From contig CALRIT020000010.1 of the NCBI GenBank assembly GCA_943361925.1, positions 79,054 through 143,053 on the forward strand: a stretch of DNA of 64,000 bases, read 5' to 3'. The DNA is from CAISCU01 sp943361925. Lineage in GTDB: Bacteria > Bacteroidota > Bacteroidia > UKL13-3. Under the pieces are notes generated by a model, which did not search any database, was not told where the DNA came from, and saw only the letters and a program-made list of their open reading frames with translations. A program made the position numbers and the translations under genes. This document shows positions 51,611-60,168 of the stretch, one piece after another; position 1 is the stretch's first letter; every line of letters starts with the position of its first letter.

Positions 51611-52374
51611 TAAGCTTTTAATATTCTTTGATAAAACTGATCGGCAATTCTATTAAATTCCAATGGTTGTTCCATCATTGGAGCATGGCCACATTGGTCG
51701 ATAAAATGTTTTTCTGAATCAGGTAATAATTCATGAAACTCATCACAAACTTCCGGCGGAGTAATAGTATCTTGTTTACCCCAAATTAAACAAACAGGCA
51801 TTTTAAAACCAGGTAAATCTTTTCTCATATTATGACGAATTGCAGATTTAGCCATGGTTAAAATTCTCAATAATTTACCCTTATCCTGAATTGTTTCATA
51901 TACTTCATCAACCAATTCATCGGTTGTTGATTTTGGGTCGTAAAATGTAAGGCTAACTCTTTGACGTAAATATTCTTTGTCACCTTTTCTTGGATAGGAA
52001 GCACCAAAAGCATTTTCATACAATCCTGAACTTCCAGTAAGCAATAATGAATTTACTTTATCCTGATGTTTTTTTATATAAACCAGAGCAACGTGTCCAC
52101 CAAGTGAATTACCTAAAATATTAACCTTTTTGAATCCTTTATATTCAATAAAATCATCAATATAATTGGCTAATCCTTCTACACTTAATTTCAAAATATT
52201 CATTTCGAAAATGGGCATAAGTGGAATAACAACGCGGTAATTCTTGCTAAAATGATTCAGCACATCCTGCCAATTACTTAATGCGCCAAACAACCCATGA
52301 AGTAATAGTAATACTTCACCTTCACCCTGATCAATATAATTGAACTTATCTTCCTTTTGTATCCGGTATTCCAT
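51610..52374 (-). CDS. Alpha/beta hydrolase
   Basis: A 254-residue cytoplasmic hydrolase with a complete catalytic triad: ILLLLHGLFG-type oxyanion loop (LLLLHGLFGALSNW), nucleophile elbow LGNSLGGHVAL (Ser), IWGKQDTITP (Asp) and CGHAPMMEQP (His). It belongs to the general esterase/C-C hydrolase group; the substrate is unknown. First gene of the long envelope operon, with a promoter directly upstream; the CBS gene overlaps its stop. Confidence 0.88.
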   Translation of the reverse strand: MEYRIQKEDKFNYIDQGEGEVLLLLHGLFGALSNWQDVLNHFSKNYRVVIPLMPIFEMNILKLSVEGLANYIDDFIEYKGFKKVNILGNSLGGHVALVYIKKHQDKVNSLLLTGSSGLYENAFGASYPRKGDKEYLRQRVSLTFYDPKSTTDELVDEVYETIQDKGKLLRILTMAKSAIRHNMRKDLPGFKMPVCLIWGKQDTITPPEVCDEFHELLPDSEKHFIDQCGHAPMMEQPLEFNRIADQFYQRILKA

Positions 52375-52391
52375 TATCAGAAAATCTAAGC

Positions 52392-52421
52392 CAAATATAC
52401 TTAAATTTTATTAGCAGCAAG
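52392..52421 (-). promoter_or_regulatory. Promoter of the alpha/beta hydrolase-to-OmpH operon
   Basis: On the minus strand, CTTG (52421-52418), an 18-bp spacer and TATATTTG (52399-52392), close to TTTG-N19-TAnnTTTG and 17 bp before the ATG at 52374. Confidence 0.55.
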
Positions 52422-52985
52422 TGTTTTTACCAATGAAGTAAAATTGTTCAAAATCTTTAAGCCCTCTTTTGTTTCGCAACTTTCGGGATGAAACTGCAAT
52501 CCCCAAATAGGCAATTCTCTGTGTTTGAGTGCCATAATCTCATCATTACAAGTGGCTGTAACGGTTAAAATCTCAGGTAAATTTTGCAAAATCAATGAAT
52601 GATATCTTGTTGCCTGAAACTGATTTGGCACCCCTGAAAACATAAAATTATTGTTATGAGCTATAAAATCAACTTTCCCATGACGAGGTAATTTAGCATG
52701 TAAAAGCTGCGCGCCAAACAATTCGCCAATGGCCTGATGTCCTAAGCAAATCCCTAAAACCGGTAACTGATGTAAAAACCGCTCTAATATCAACAGCATA
52801 AAACCTGCATCTTTTGGGGCAGATGGACCCGGTGAAATAACCAATGCATCAAAATCAGCCGGATTTAAATGCAATAACTGCTCTTCATCATTTCTGATGA
52901 TTGTACATTTTACTCCGGTTTGTTGAATATAATCAGACAACATAAAAGTAAAAGAATCATAATTATCGATGAGAAGAAAATGCAT
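52401..52985 (-). CDS. Glutamine amidotransferase, anthranilate/aminodeoxychorismate synthase component II
   Basis: A 194-residue class I amidotransferase. VISPGPSAPKDAG, the nucleophile cysteine in LGICLGHQAIGELFG and the His-Glu pair in LQFHPESCETKEG are intact. It supplies ammonia from glutamine to a chorismate-using partner. In many bacteria one protein serves both tryptophan (TrpG) and folate (PabA) synthesis; no trpE or pabB gene is nearby, so I do not choose. It shares 1 bp with the GT9 gene upstream on the same strand. Confidence 0.92.
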   Translation of the reverse strand: MHFLLIDNYDSFTFMLSDYIQQTGVKCTIIRNDEEQLLHLNPADFDALVISPGPSAPKDAGFMLLILERFLHQLPVLGICLGHQAIGELFGAQLLHAKLPRHGKVDFIAHNNNFMFSGVPNQFQATRYHSLILQNLPEILTVTATCNDEIMALKHRELPIWGLQFHPESCETKEGLKILNNFTSLVKTLAANKI

Positions 52986-54193
52986 CAGGCAAAAATGGTT
53001 TTAAGTTTTATATAAATTCCAAAAACTTGTTCAACGCTGATTTCATCAATGTTTGATGGCGATGTATACTTTGTTAATTCCGCTGTTGTTTCGGGTTGAT
53101 GTAGGTACTTTTCAAAGGAATGAGGAAACACCAATTCAATCCATTTCGCCTCTTTTGGATAAGGTGCAAATCTTCCAAAATGTCTGCCCATCATTAAACA
53201 AATAGAAGGTGTTTGATGTGCAGCTGCAATGTGAAATGCACCGGAATCATTAGTAATGAGCATTTCTGAGTTTGCAAGGATTTCACTCAATTCAATTAAA
53301 CTGGTTTTACCACATAAATTCAATAAGGAAAAATCGTTGGAATACTGAATAATTTCTTCTGCTAAAACTGAATCGCTTGGGGCTCCACAAATACTGATTT
53401 TTCCATCAAATGATTTGCGGATTTCAAGAATTAAATCAGCAAAATTTTTCGTCGACCATTGTTTAATTTTCTCTCCTGCACCTGGAAAAATTACTATTCC
53501 ATTTCGATGATTATGACTAGCTTGATTTTTAAAAAAAGGTAGATTAAAATTGATTGTGGTTTGTAGTAATTCTTCGAAGAAAATTTTGTTCTTATCGAAC
53601 TCAAAAATGGGATTTGAATTTTGATTCAATAACTGCGTGTACCATGAATCTGAAATAGATTTAAATACACTTAAATCATTGGCAGCATCACCAATTGAAC
53701 CAATTCGGTGCTTTGCATGTGAAGCCCTGATGATGCTATCGCCAATTAAAAATTCTCTTGAAAAATTGGCTTGAATACAATACTCAAATCCTGATTGATA
53801 AACCAACTCCAAAACCTGTTTTCTGTATGATGAATCTTCTGTTATTTTTTTTCTGCTAATCCAAATAAAATCATCACAAAAACTTGAATCTTCATGTATA
53901 GCCAAATCCTTCCACAACTCGTTTCCAATTAGTGTGATTTTAAAATCTTTGAATTTTTCTGATTCTTTAACAAGCTGAATAAAATTTCTAAACAAAACAT
54001 AATCGCCAATTGCTTCAGTTTTTAGCAGGAGCAAAGTTTTGGGATTTATTTTATAGGGACCAACAAATAAAAAAGTATCCGAAATAAAAAATCGGATTAA
54101 CTTTTTAAAATGTCGAAGGCGAAGGTATCTCTTTAAAAACATGCTTTGCGAAAATAGGTGGAATAAACGGGAATGAAAAAAGCCCGGATTCAT
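52985..54193 (-). CDS. Family 9 glycosyltransferase (heptosyltransferase-like)
   Basis: A 402-residue GT9 enzyme of the type that adds heptose or related sugars to the LPS core at the cytoplasmic face. Seen: LLLLKTEAIGDYVLFRNFIQ, the N-terminal family motif; IVIFPGAGEKIKQWSTKNFADL (in part GAGEKIKQWS), and ITNDSGAFHIAAAHQTPSIC with the donor-binding region. The N-terminal 45 residues are basic and longer than usual. It overlaps the amidotransferase gene and stands beyond the gapA terminator. Confidence 0.88.
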   Translation of the reverse strand: MNPGFFHSRLFHLFSQSMFLKRYLRLRHFKKLIRFFISDTFLFVGPYKINPKTLLLLKTEAIGDYVLFRNFIQLVKESEKFKDFKITLIGNELWKDLAIHEDSSFCDDFIWISRKKITEDSSYRKQVLELVYQSGFEYCIQANFSREFLIGDSIIRASHAKHRIGSIGDAANDLSVFKSISDSWYTQLLNQNSNPIFEFDKNKIFFEELLQTTINFNLPFFKNQASHNHRNGIVIFPGAGEKIKQWSTKNFADLILEIRKSFDGKISICGAPSDSVLAEEIIQYSNDFSLLNLCGKTSLIELSEILANSEMLITNDSGAFHIAAAHQTPSICLMMGRHFGRFAPYPKEAKWIELVFPHSFEKYLHQPETTAELTKYTSPSNIDEISVEQVFGIYIKLKTIFA

Positions 54194-54214
54194 TTCTGAA
54201 AACGGGCTTTTTTT
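54176..54214 (-). terminator. Terminator after gapA
   Basis: An 11-bp stem (aaaaaagcccg / cgggctttttt) with a 16-nt loop, 17 bp past the gapA stop on the minus strand. It overlaps the first codons of the GT9 gene. Confidence 0.9.
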
Positions 54215-54230
54215 ATTTTATAGGATGAAA

Positions 54231-55229
54231 CTATTTAACAGTATCCATATGGCAAATTAAATCTACCACTTTGTTTGAATAACCCCACTCGTTATCGTAC
54301 CAGCTAACAACTTTTACGAAATTATCGTTCAAAGAAATACCGGCTTTTGCATCAAAAATAGAAGTTCTTGAATCACCTAAGAAGTCGTTAGAAACTACTT
54401 CATCTTCAGTATAACCAAGAATACCTTTCATTTCATTTTCAGAAGCTTTTTTCATAGCAGCTTTAATTGTATCGTAAGAAGCACCTTTTTCTAAACGACA
54501 AGTTAAATCAACTACAGAAACGTCTGGAGTAGGAACACGGAAGCTCATTCCTGTTAATTTTCCTTTTAATTCAGGAATAACTAAACCTACAGCTTTAGCA
54601 GCACCAGTAGAAGAAGGAATGATGTTTTGGTAAGCACCACGTCCGCCTCTCCAATCTTTAGCAGAAGGACCATCAACAGTTTTTTGAGTAGCAGTTACCG
54701 CATGAACTGTAGTCATTAAACCTTCTAAAATTCCGAAATTATCATTTAAAACTTTTGCAATAGGAGCTAAACAGTTTGTAGTGCAAGAAGCATTAGAAAC
54801 GATAGTCATATCAGCAGTATATTTTTGGTGATTAACACCCATAACAAAAGTAGGGGTATCATCTTTAGCAGGAGCACTCATGATAACTCTTTTAGCACCG
54901 GCAGCAATATGTTTAGCAGCAGTATCAATAGTTAAGAATAAACCTGTAGATTCAACTACGTATTCAGCACCAACTTCATCCCATTTTAAGTTTGCAGGAT
55001 CTTTTTCAGCAGTTACTCTGATTTTTTTTCCATTAACAACCAAATGACCACCATCAATGGCGATATCACCTTTAAAAATACCATGTGTAGAATCGTATTT
55101 CAACATGTAAGCCATGTAATCAACATCAATTAAGTCGTTAATTCCAACGATTTCAACTTGTGGGTTGTTGATTGCAGCTCTGAAAACCAAACGGCCAATA
55201 CGGCCAAATCCATTGATACCTATTTTCAT
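54231..55229 (-). CDS. gapA: Glyceraldehyde-3-phosphate dehydrogenase
   Basis: A 332-residue glycolytic enzyme that oxidises glyceraldehyde 3-phosphate to 1,3-bisphosphoglycerate with NAD. GINGFGRIGRLVFRA is the N-terminal cofactor loop, SNASCTTNCLAP holds the catalytic cysteine, HAVTATQKTVDGPS and the C-terminal SWYDNEWGYSNKVVDL are standard. The Asp in GINDLID at the end of the second strand favours NAD. It is a single-gene unit with its own promoter and terminator. Confidence 0.97.
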   Translation of the reverse strand: MKIGINGFGRIGRLVFRAAINNPQVEIVGINDLIDVDYMAYMLKYDSTHGIFKGDIAIDGGHLVVNGKKIRVTAEKDPANLKWDEVGAEYVVESTGLFLTIDTAAKHIAAGAKRVIMSAPAKDDTPTFVMGVNHQKYTADMTIVSNASCTTNCLAPIAKVLNDNFGILEGLMTTVHAVTATQKTVDGPSAKDWRGGRGAYQNIIPSSTGAAKAVGLVIPELKGKLTGMSFRVPTPDVSVVDLTCRLEKGASYDTIKAAMKKASENEMKGILGYTEDEVVSNDFLGDSRTSIFDAKAGISLNDNFVKVVSWYDNEWGYSNKVVDLICHMDTVK

Positions 55230-55252
55230 AGTGAGATAATTAATTAATTCCG

Positions 55253-55260
55253 CAAAGATA
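55253..55260 (-). promoter_or_regulatory. -7 promoter element of gapA
   Basis: TATCTTTG on the minus strand matches TAnnTTTG, 23 bp before the ATG at 55229. A TTTG at 55277-55274 is only 13 bp away, closer than the usual 19. Confidence 0.5.
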
Positions 55261-55614
55261 ATTTATTTCTTTACAAATCACCTTTTTTCCCATGATAAAA
55301 ATCAGACTATTCATCTATCTTAGGTCTTTAATTAATAAATAACCTTTACTAACTAATGACCCTAACTATCAAATACTTAATTATGTTATTTTTAGTTGCC
55401 AATCCCCAATATTTAATAAAATATCATTTTCACGTAAACGGCATTAAAACCGACAACACATTAGAATTAACTGGTTAAAGTTAAAACTATAATTCGTTAA
55501 AGTTTGATTGAAAAGATTGGGTAAAAAAATGGAAGATCGGCTTTTGATAAAAATCCGTGTAAACAGGATTTAGCCTCCACTGGTATCGCAACCTTCTAAT
55601 GTCTCCGATAATAA

Positions 55615-55960
55615 ATTACCAAAAATCCCACGAGGGTAAAAAAGCCTGGTTTTGATGTGTGGTTGAGCCGAATAAAAATTGGTATTAATTTTTTCAAATA
55701 TTACACCGACCTTCCATTGGCAAATCTAGATGATTCTGATGAATTGACAATCAAATTAAATCTAAATTTAAGAATGAAAGATGCAAGTAAAGCCCTTGGA
55801 GTCGTCGATTGGTGCTGATTTAAAATCAAAAAATCAGGAGAAATAAATCTGAATGTGTTTGAATACAATATTGGATAAACAGAAACTTTTAAATCAAACT
55901 GATAAAAAATTAGAAGAATTCAAATTGAAATCAAATAAAATTAAATTAAGCCTAAAATGA
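55615..55960 (+). pseudogene. Possible decayed gene
   Basis: Frame 55615-55878 is open except for a TGA at 55816-55818 and encodes protein-like sequence (KKPGFDVWLSRIKIGINFF; then NLRMKDASKALGVVDW, stop, FKIKKSGEINLNVFEYNIG). After a +1 shift, a lysine-rich helical stretch (QTDKKLEEFKLKSNKIKLS) runs to 55960. There is no ATG start. I cannot name the parent family; it could also be chance in AT-rich DNA. Confidence 0.25.
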
Positions 55961-56066
55961 ATAAAAAAAAAGCTTTGAATAGTTTGAAAAAACAGATTAA
56001 TGAAACAAGATATTTAACTGAAAATCAATCTATAAAAAAAATATAGGCTTGATTTTTGAAAAAAGT

Positions 56067-56096
56067 TTTGCGAAATAAAAACTTTGCGTATTTTTG
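56067..56096 (+). promoter_or_regulatory. Promoter of tRNA-Glu
   Basis: TTTG (56067-56070), an 18-bp spacer and TATTTTTG (56089-56096): the best match in the window to the Bacteroidota TTTG-N19-TAnnTTTG promoter. It lies 15 bp before the tRNA. Confidence 0.75.
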
Positions 56097-56111
56097 CACT
56101 CCCCAAAACGA

Positions 56112-56183
56112 GGCCCGTTCGTCTATCGGTTAGGACGTCAGGTTTTCATCCTGGTAAGAGGGGTTCGATTCCCCTACGGGCTA
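56112..56183 (+). tRNA. tRNA-Glu (anticodon TTC)
   Basis: The cloverleaf can be drawn by eye: acceptor ggcccgt pairing with acgggct (first pair G-U), D arm gtc...gac, anticodon loop ttttcat with TTC between the tcagg/cctgg stem, T arm agggg/cccct with loop ttcgatt, and discriminator A. The CCA end is not encoded. A strong promoter precedes it and a hairpin terminator follows 6 bp later, so it is transcribed alone. Confidence 0.93.
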
Positions 56184-56189
56184 CATTAT

Positions 56190-56228
56190 AAAAGAGAAAA
56201 AGTTAATAAGCTTTTTCTCTTTTTTTTT
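56190..56228 (+). terminator. Terminator after tRNA-Glu
   Basis: A 13-bp perfect stem (aaaagagaaaaag / ctttttctctttt) with an 8-nt loop and a following T-run, starting 6 bp after the tRNA. Confidence 0.88.
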
Positions 56229-56304
56229 GCTGAAAATTTAGCATTTAGTCTCTCATTAATTATTAAATATCTGTAAATGACTAATTAAAATTTGCAGAAA
56301 TAAA

Positions 56305-57417
56305 ATGAGCTCAGTAATGTTGCCTTTTAAAAAAGTAAAATTCAATATTGGTATGAAACTAATTTCAGAGGGCTTCCAATTTATATTAAACACTTCCCTA
56401 ATTAAGAATTCCGAATTTGATTCTGAAACTGAAATTAATTTACCCGGAGGCAAAACCCCAATCTTACTTTTTACACCTACCAAAAAAGAAAAAGGTCTAA
56501 TTATTTCATTTACAGGATTTTCCATGAGTGGTTATAAAGACCGTCGCATAGCAATTGTAAATAATGCTTTTTGCAAAATGGGTTATAGGGTTATAACTCC
56601 AAAAATCGACACCATTGATGCTTTAATGATTCATCCGAAAGCAATTGATGAGGTAAAAGAGTTAATTCAGGCTGTAATAAATGATCCCATTTTAAATCCA
56701 AATAAATACCTTCCTGCAGTTTTTGCACCTTCTTTTACTGCCGGAATAGCAGCATTGGCGGTTGCGGAAATGCCGACTAACAGCGTTTCATCCATGTGTT
56801 TACTTGGTGGTTTTTGTGATTTTGAAACCACCATTCAATTCGCCCTAACCAATGAAGAAAACATGGATGATTATGGAATGCATGTTTTAATGAAAAATTT
56901 TCTGAAATATGAGATCGGGGAAAATCCGGAAATAGAAAACCTTGTTCAAACTGCTTTAGAAGACAATGGATTGAAAAGAACTATTCCTTTATTACCTGAA
57001 CAAAAATCAAAATCAAAACCGGAAAATATTGAATTATACCAAAAATTAGTAAATGAGACTGCATTCAGAAAAGATGTAATAATGAGAGCCTGGACTAAAA
57101 TTCCGGATTTTGCAAATTGGAAAAACCGACTTGATTTAGCTATCTATGCTCACAAAATAACTTGTCCGGTTGCTATTATTCATGGCAAAAACGATAATGT
57201 AATTCCCTCCTCTCAATCAATTCAGCTTCATTCCATTATCAAAAACAATAATAAAAATGTGCATTTAGAGCTCTCCAATCTATTAGATCATGGCGATCTT
57301 AAAATAAGCCATAAAATATTGGTTGAAGTAACAAACCTGGCTAAAGCATTTAATTTTTTCACCACGCACTGCGCTAAATTGAAGGATTCTGGCACAAAAA
57401 ATGAATCAATGGCTTAG
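56305..57417 (+). CDS. Alpha/beta-hydrolase-like protein
   Basis: A 370-residue cytoplasmic protein with an alpha/beta-hydrolase plan: strand and oxyanion region KGLIISFTGFSMSGYKDRR, then a possible nucleophile elbow FAPSFTAGIAAL with Ser143, a long helical cap (about residues 175-265), IIHGKNDNVIPSSQ with the acid, and LLDHGDL with the histidine. The elbow lacks the first glycine of GxSxG (APSFT), so the nucleophile is uncertain though Asp and His are well placed. No signal peptide. It starts just after the tRNA unit and ends 58 bp before rpsO. The substrate is unknown. Confidence 0.7.
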   Translation: MSSVMLPFKKVKFNIGMKLISEGFQFILNTSLIKNSEFDSETEINLPGGKTPILLFTPTKKEKGLIISFTGFSMSGYKDRRIAIVNNAFCKMGYRVITPKIDTIDALMIHPKAIDEVKELIQAVINDPILNPNKYLPAVFAPSFTAGIAALAVAEMPTNSVSSMCLLGGFCDFETTIQFALTNEENMDDYGMHVLMKNFLKYEIGENPEIENLVQTALEDNGLKRTIPLLPEQKSKSKPENIELYQKLVNETAFRKDVIMRAWTKIPDFANWKNRLDLAIYAHKITCPVAIIHGKNDNVIPSSQSIQLHSIIKNNNKNVHLELSNLLDHGDLKISHKILVEVTNLAKAFNFFTTHCAKLKDSGTKNESMA

Positions 57418-57435
57418 AAATTTGATTTTTTAGTA

Positions 57436-57443
57436 TATATTTG
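57436..57443 (+). promoter_or_regulatory. -7 promoter element of rpsO
   Basis: TATATTTG matches TAnnTTTG, 32 bp before the rpsO ATG at 57476. Confidence 0.55.
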
Positions 57444-57475
57444 CAGCACTTTTTTAAAATTAAATATACATTATC

Positions 57476-57751
57476 ATGCATTTGACAACCGTAGCGAAGC
57501 AAGAAATCTTCGAAAAATTCGGTAGAGCCAAGTCTACAACAGACACTGGTTCAGCTGAAAGTCAGATCGCTCTGTTCACAGAGAGGATTAACCACATTAC
57601 TAGTCACTTAAAGAAAAACAAAAAAGATTTTTCTGCTGAATTAAGTCTGGTAAAATTAGTTGGTAAAAGACGTTCTTTATTGAATTACTTGCAACGTAAG
57701 GATGTATTCCGTTACAGAGCAATCATCAAAGAACTTGAAATCCGTAAGTAA
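57476..57751 (+). CDS. rpsO: 30S ribosomal protein S15
   Basis: A 91-residue protein of the 30S central domain that binds the 16S three-way junction. DTGSAESQIALFTERINHITSHLK and HSRRGL-equivalent VGKRRSLLNYLQRKD are the conserved rRNA-binding segments, ending YRAIIKELEIRK. The length is normal. It has its own promoter and is followed by a hairpin and a terminator before pnp, the classic rpsO-pnp order. Confidence 0.97.
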   Translation: MHLTTVAKQEIFEKFGRAKSTTDTGSAESQIALFTERINHITSHLKKNKKDFSAELSLVKLVGKRRSLLNYLQRKDVFRYRAIIKELEIRK

Positions 57752-57802
57752 TCTATCTCGTATCGAAAGCAATTTCGATATTGTACTTTATTCAATTTAT
57801 TA

Positions 57803-57842
57803 AAAAAGGGGCAGGCCATCAGGTGCTGCCCTTTTATTTTTC
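57803..57842 (+). terminator. Terminator between rpsO and pnp
   Basis: An aaaggggcag / ctgccctttt stem (one G-U pair) with an 11-nt loop and a T-rich tail, 18 bp before the pnp ATG. A second hairpin, tatcgaaa-gcaa-tttcgata (57761-57780), lies before it. The pair may attenuate read-through into pnp. Confidence 0.8.
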
Positions 57843-57859
57843 AAAGACGACAAAAAAAT

Positions 57860-60118
57860 ATGTCACAAGCAACAATTAAAACTTTCGAAATAGATGGCAA
57901 GACCATCAGTATCGAAACCGGACGATTGGCCAGACAAGCCGACGGAGCTGTAGTAGTAAAACAAGGCGATACTATGATTCTCGCCACAATTGTATCAAAC
58001 AATGATGCAAAACCCGATATGGATTTCATGCCATTAACTGTAGATTATCAAGAGAAATTTGCAGCAGTTGGAAGAATCCCGGGTAGCTTTCACAAACGTG
58101 AAGCAAAATTATCTGATTATGAGGTTTTGGTAAGTCGTATCGTAGACCGTGCTTTACGTCCGCTTTTCCCTGATAATTACCATGCTGATACACAAGTAGC
58201 ATTAACTTTAATTTCTTCTGATAAAAATATCCTTCCTGACGCATTAGTTGGCTTAGCCGCTTCTGCTGCTATTATGGTAAGTGATGTTCCTTTTAACGGA
58301 CCCATTTCTGAAGTTCGTGTAGCAAGAATTGATGGCAAATTTGTTATCAATCCTTATAAAGACGAATTAGAAAGAGCTGATATGGACCTGATAGTTGCCG
58401 GTACTGAAAAGGACCTTAACATGGTTGAAGGTGAATGTGCTGAGGTAAGTGAAGTTGATATGTTAGCAGCTTTAAAATATGCTCATGAGGCAATTAAACT
58501 TCAAATAAAAGCTCAGTGGGAATTGTGTGAAATGTTAGGTGGTAAAAAACCTACCAGAGAATACAACCACGAACGTAGCAATGAAGAATTAGAAAAATCT
58601 ATCAGAGAATTTGCTTTCGATAAAGTGTACGCTGTTGCCAAAGCTAAATTAGCTAAAGCAGATCGTTCTGCCGGTTTTAAAGCAATCAGAGAAGAATACA
58701 AAGCTTCATTACCTGAAGGAACCGAATTGGATTCATTCTTAACCGGAAAATATTTCCATGATGTGGAATATGATGCGGTTCGTAAAATGATTCTCGATGA
58801 AAAGCAAAGATTAGATGGTAGAAAACTGGATGAAGTTAGACCTATCTGGTCTGAAGTTGGATACCTTCCTGCTGCTCACGGTTCTGCTGTATTTACCAGA
58901 GGTGAAACCCAATCATTAACCACAGTTACTTTGGGTTCTAAATTGGATGAGCAAATGTTGGATAGTCCAATGAACGAAGGTTATGCAAAATTCCTTTTAC
59001 ATTACAATTTCCCAAGTTTCTCAACAGGTGAAGTAAGACCAAACCGTGGTCCGGGTAGAAGAGAAATTGGTCATGGTAATTTGGCTTTAAGAGGATTAAA
59101 AAGAGTATTACCTTCAAGAGAAGAAAATCCTTATACCATTAGAATTGTAAGTGATATTTTAGAATCAAACGGATCGTCTTCAATGGCAACTGTTTGTGCC
59201 GGTTCATTAGCTTTAATGGATGCTGGTATTAAAATTAAAAGTGCAGTATCGGGTATTGCAATGGGTTTAATTAGTGATGAAGAAACCGGTAAATATTCAA
59301 TTCTATCTGATATTCTTGGAGACGAGGATCATTTAGGAGATATGGATTTTAAAGTAGTTGGTACCAAAAACGGTATCGTTGCTTGTCAAATGGATATCAA
59401 AATCAACGGTTTGAGATGGGAAATGGTTGAAGAAGCTTTAAATCAGGCTAAAGCAGGCAGATTGCATATCATGAACGAAATGAATAAAACCATTTCTGAA
59501 GCTGCTTCTGATTTAAAACCACATGCACCAAGAATTGAAACACTTTATATCGACAAAGAATTTATTGGCGCTGTAATTGGCCCTGGTGGTAAAGTAATTC
59601 AAGGAATTCAAAAAGAAACAGGCACAGTAATTTCAATCACTGAAGAAGGCGAAAAAGGTATTGTAGAAATTGCATCAAATGATGGAATTGCAATGGCAAA
59701 AGCTTTAAAAATGATTAGAGGAATTGTTACTGTTCCTGAATTAGATATGGTTTACAACGGTACTGTAAAATCTATTGTTGATTTTGGAGCATTCGTTGAA
59801 ATTCTTCCTGGAAAAGACGGTTTGTTACACATTAGTGAAATCGACTACAAACGTTTACCAAACATGGAAGGCGTTTTAAATGTTGGCGATAAAATTGATG
59901 TAAAATTGATTGAAATCGACAAGAAAACAGGCAAACTTAAACTTTCAAGAAAGGTTTTATTACCTAAGCCAGAAGGTTGGGTAGAACAACCGCCAAGAGA
60001 AAGTCGTCCGCCACGCAGAGATGATAACAGAGGTGAAAGAAGAGACGATAGAAGACCACCAAGAGATAATAGAGAACCAAGAGAAAACAGGGATAATAAC
60101 AATCCTTCTCAAAACTAA
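57860..60118 (+). CDS. pnp: Polyribonucleotide nucleotidyltransferase (PNPase)
   Basis: A 752-residue phosphorolytic 3'-5' exoribonuclease of the degradosome type. Two RNase-PH-like domains (the first with VVKQGDTMILATIVSNNDA, the second with FTRGETQSLTTVTLGS and DILGDEDHLGDMDFKVVGT), an intervening helical domain, the KH motif EFIGAVIGPGGKVIQGIQ and an S1 domain (VKSIVDFGAFVEILPGKDGL) are in order. The C-terminal 45 residues are an arginine/aspartate/proline-rich disordered tail. It probably depends partly on the rpsO promoter. A clear terminator follows. Confidence 0.97.
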   Translation: MSQATIKTFEIDGKTISIETGRLARQADGAVVVKQGDTMILATIVSNNDAKPDMDFMPLTVDYQEKFAAVGRIPGSFHKREAKLSDYEVLVSRIVDRALRPLFPDNYHADTQVALTLISSDKNILPDALVGLAASAAIMVSDVPFNGPISEVRVARIDGKFVINPYKDELERADMDLIVAGTEKDLNMVEGECAEVSEVDMLAALKYAHEAIKLQIKAQWELCEMLGGKKPTREYNHERSNEELEKSIREFAFDKVYAVAKAKLAKADRSAGFKAIREEYKASLPEGTELDSFLTGKYFHDVEYDAVRKMILDEKQRLDGRKLDEVRPIWSEVGYLPAAHGSAVFTRGETQSLTTVTLGSKLDEQMLDSPMNEGYAKFLLHYNFPSFSTGEVRPNRGPGRREIGHGNLALRGLKRVLPSREENPYTIRIVSDILESNGSSSMATVCAGSLALMDAGIKIKSAVSGIAMGLISDEETGKYSILSDILGDEDHLGDMDFKVVGTKNGIVACQMDIKINGLRWEMVEEALNQAKAGRLHIMNEMNKTISEAASDLKPHAPRIETLYIDKEFIGAVIGPGGKVIQGIQKETGTVISITEEGEKGIVEIASNDGIAMAKALKMIRGIVTVPELDMVYNGTVKSIVDFGAFVEILPGKDGLLHISEIDYKRLPNMEGVLNVGDKIDVKLIEIDKKTGKLKLSRKVLLPKPEGWVEQPPRESRPPRRDDNRGERRDDRRPPRDNREPRENRDNNNPSQN

Positions 60119-60133
60119 AATTTCTCAATGAAT

Positions 60134-60168
60134 AAAAGGGTGATGACTGAAAAGTTATCACCCTTTTT
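60134..60168 (+). terminator. Terminator after pnp
   Basis: An 11-bp stem (aaaagggtgat / atcaccctttt) with a 12-nt loop and a T-run, 16 bp after the stop. Confidence 0.92.

Larger units (their letters stand above)
55230..56088. other. Gene-poor stretch between gapA and tRNA-Glu
   Basis: About 860 bp with no intact gene. The gapA promoter is at its left end. From 55615 to 55960 an apparently decayed frame is visible, and a 29-codon frame at 55957-56046 follows it. The part 55270-55610 is AT-rich with no feature that I can support. Confidence 0.5.

Noticed and set aside
55540..55660. Short matches to parts of a cobalamin riboswitch (aaatccg, cgcaac, agcctgg)
   Set aside because: The pieces are at the wrong spacing, the B12-box and the long-range pairings are missing, and the next gene is tRNA-Glu, not a B12-related gene.
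56256..56525. Minus-strand frame over the start of the alpha/beta-hydrolase gene
   Set aside because: It lies antisense to a better-supported gene and has no recognisable motif.
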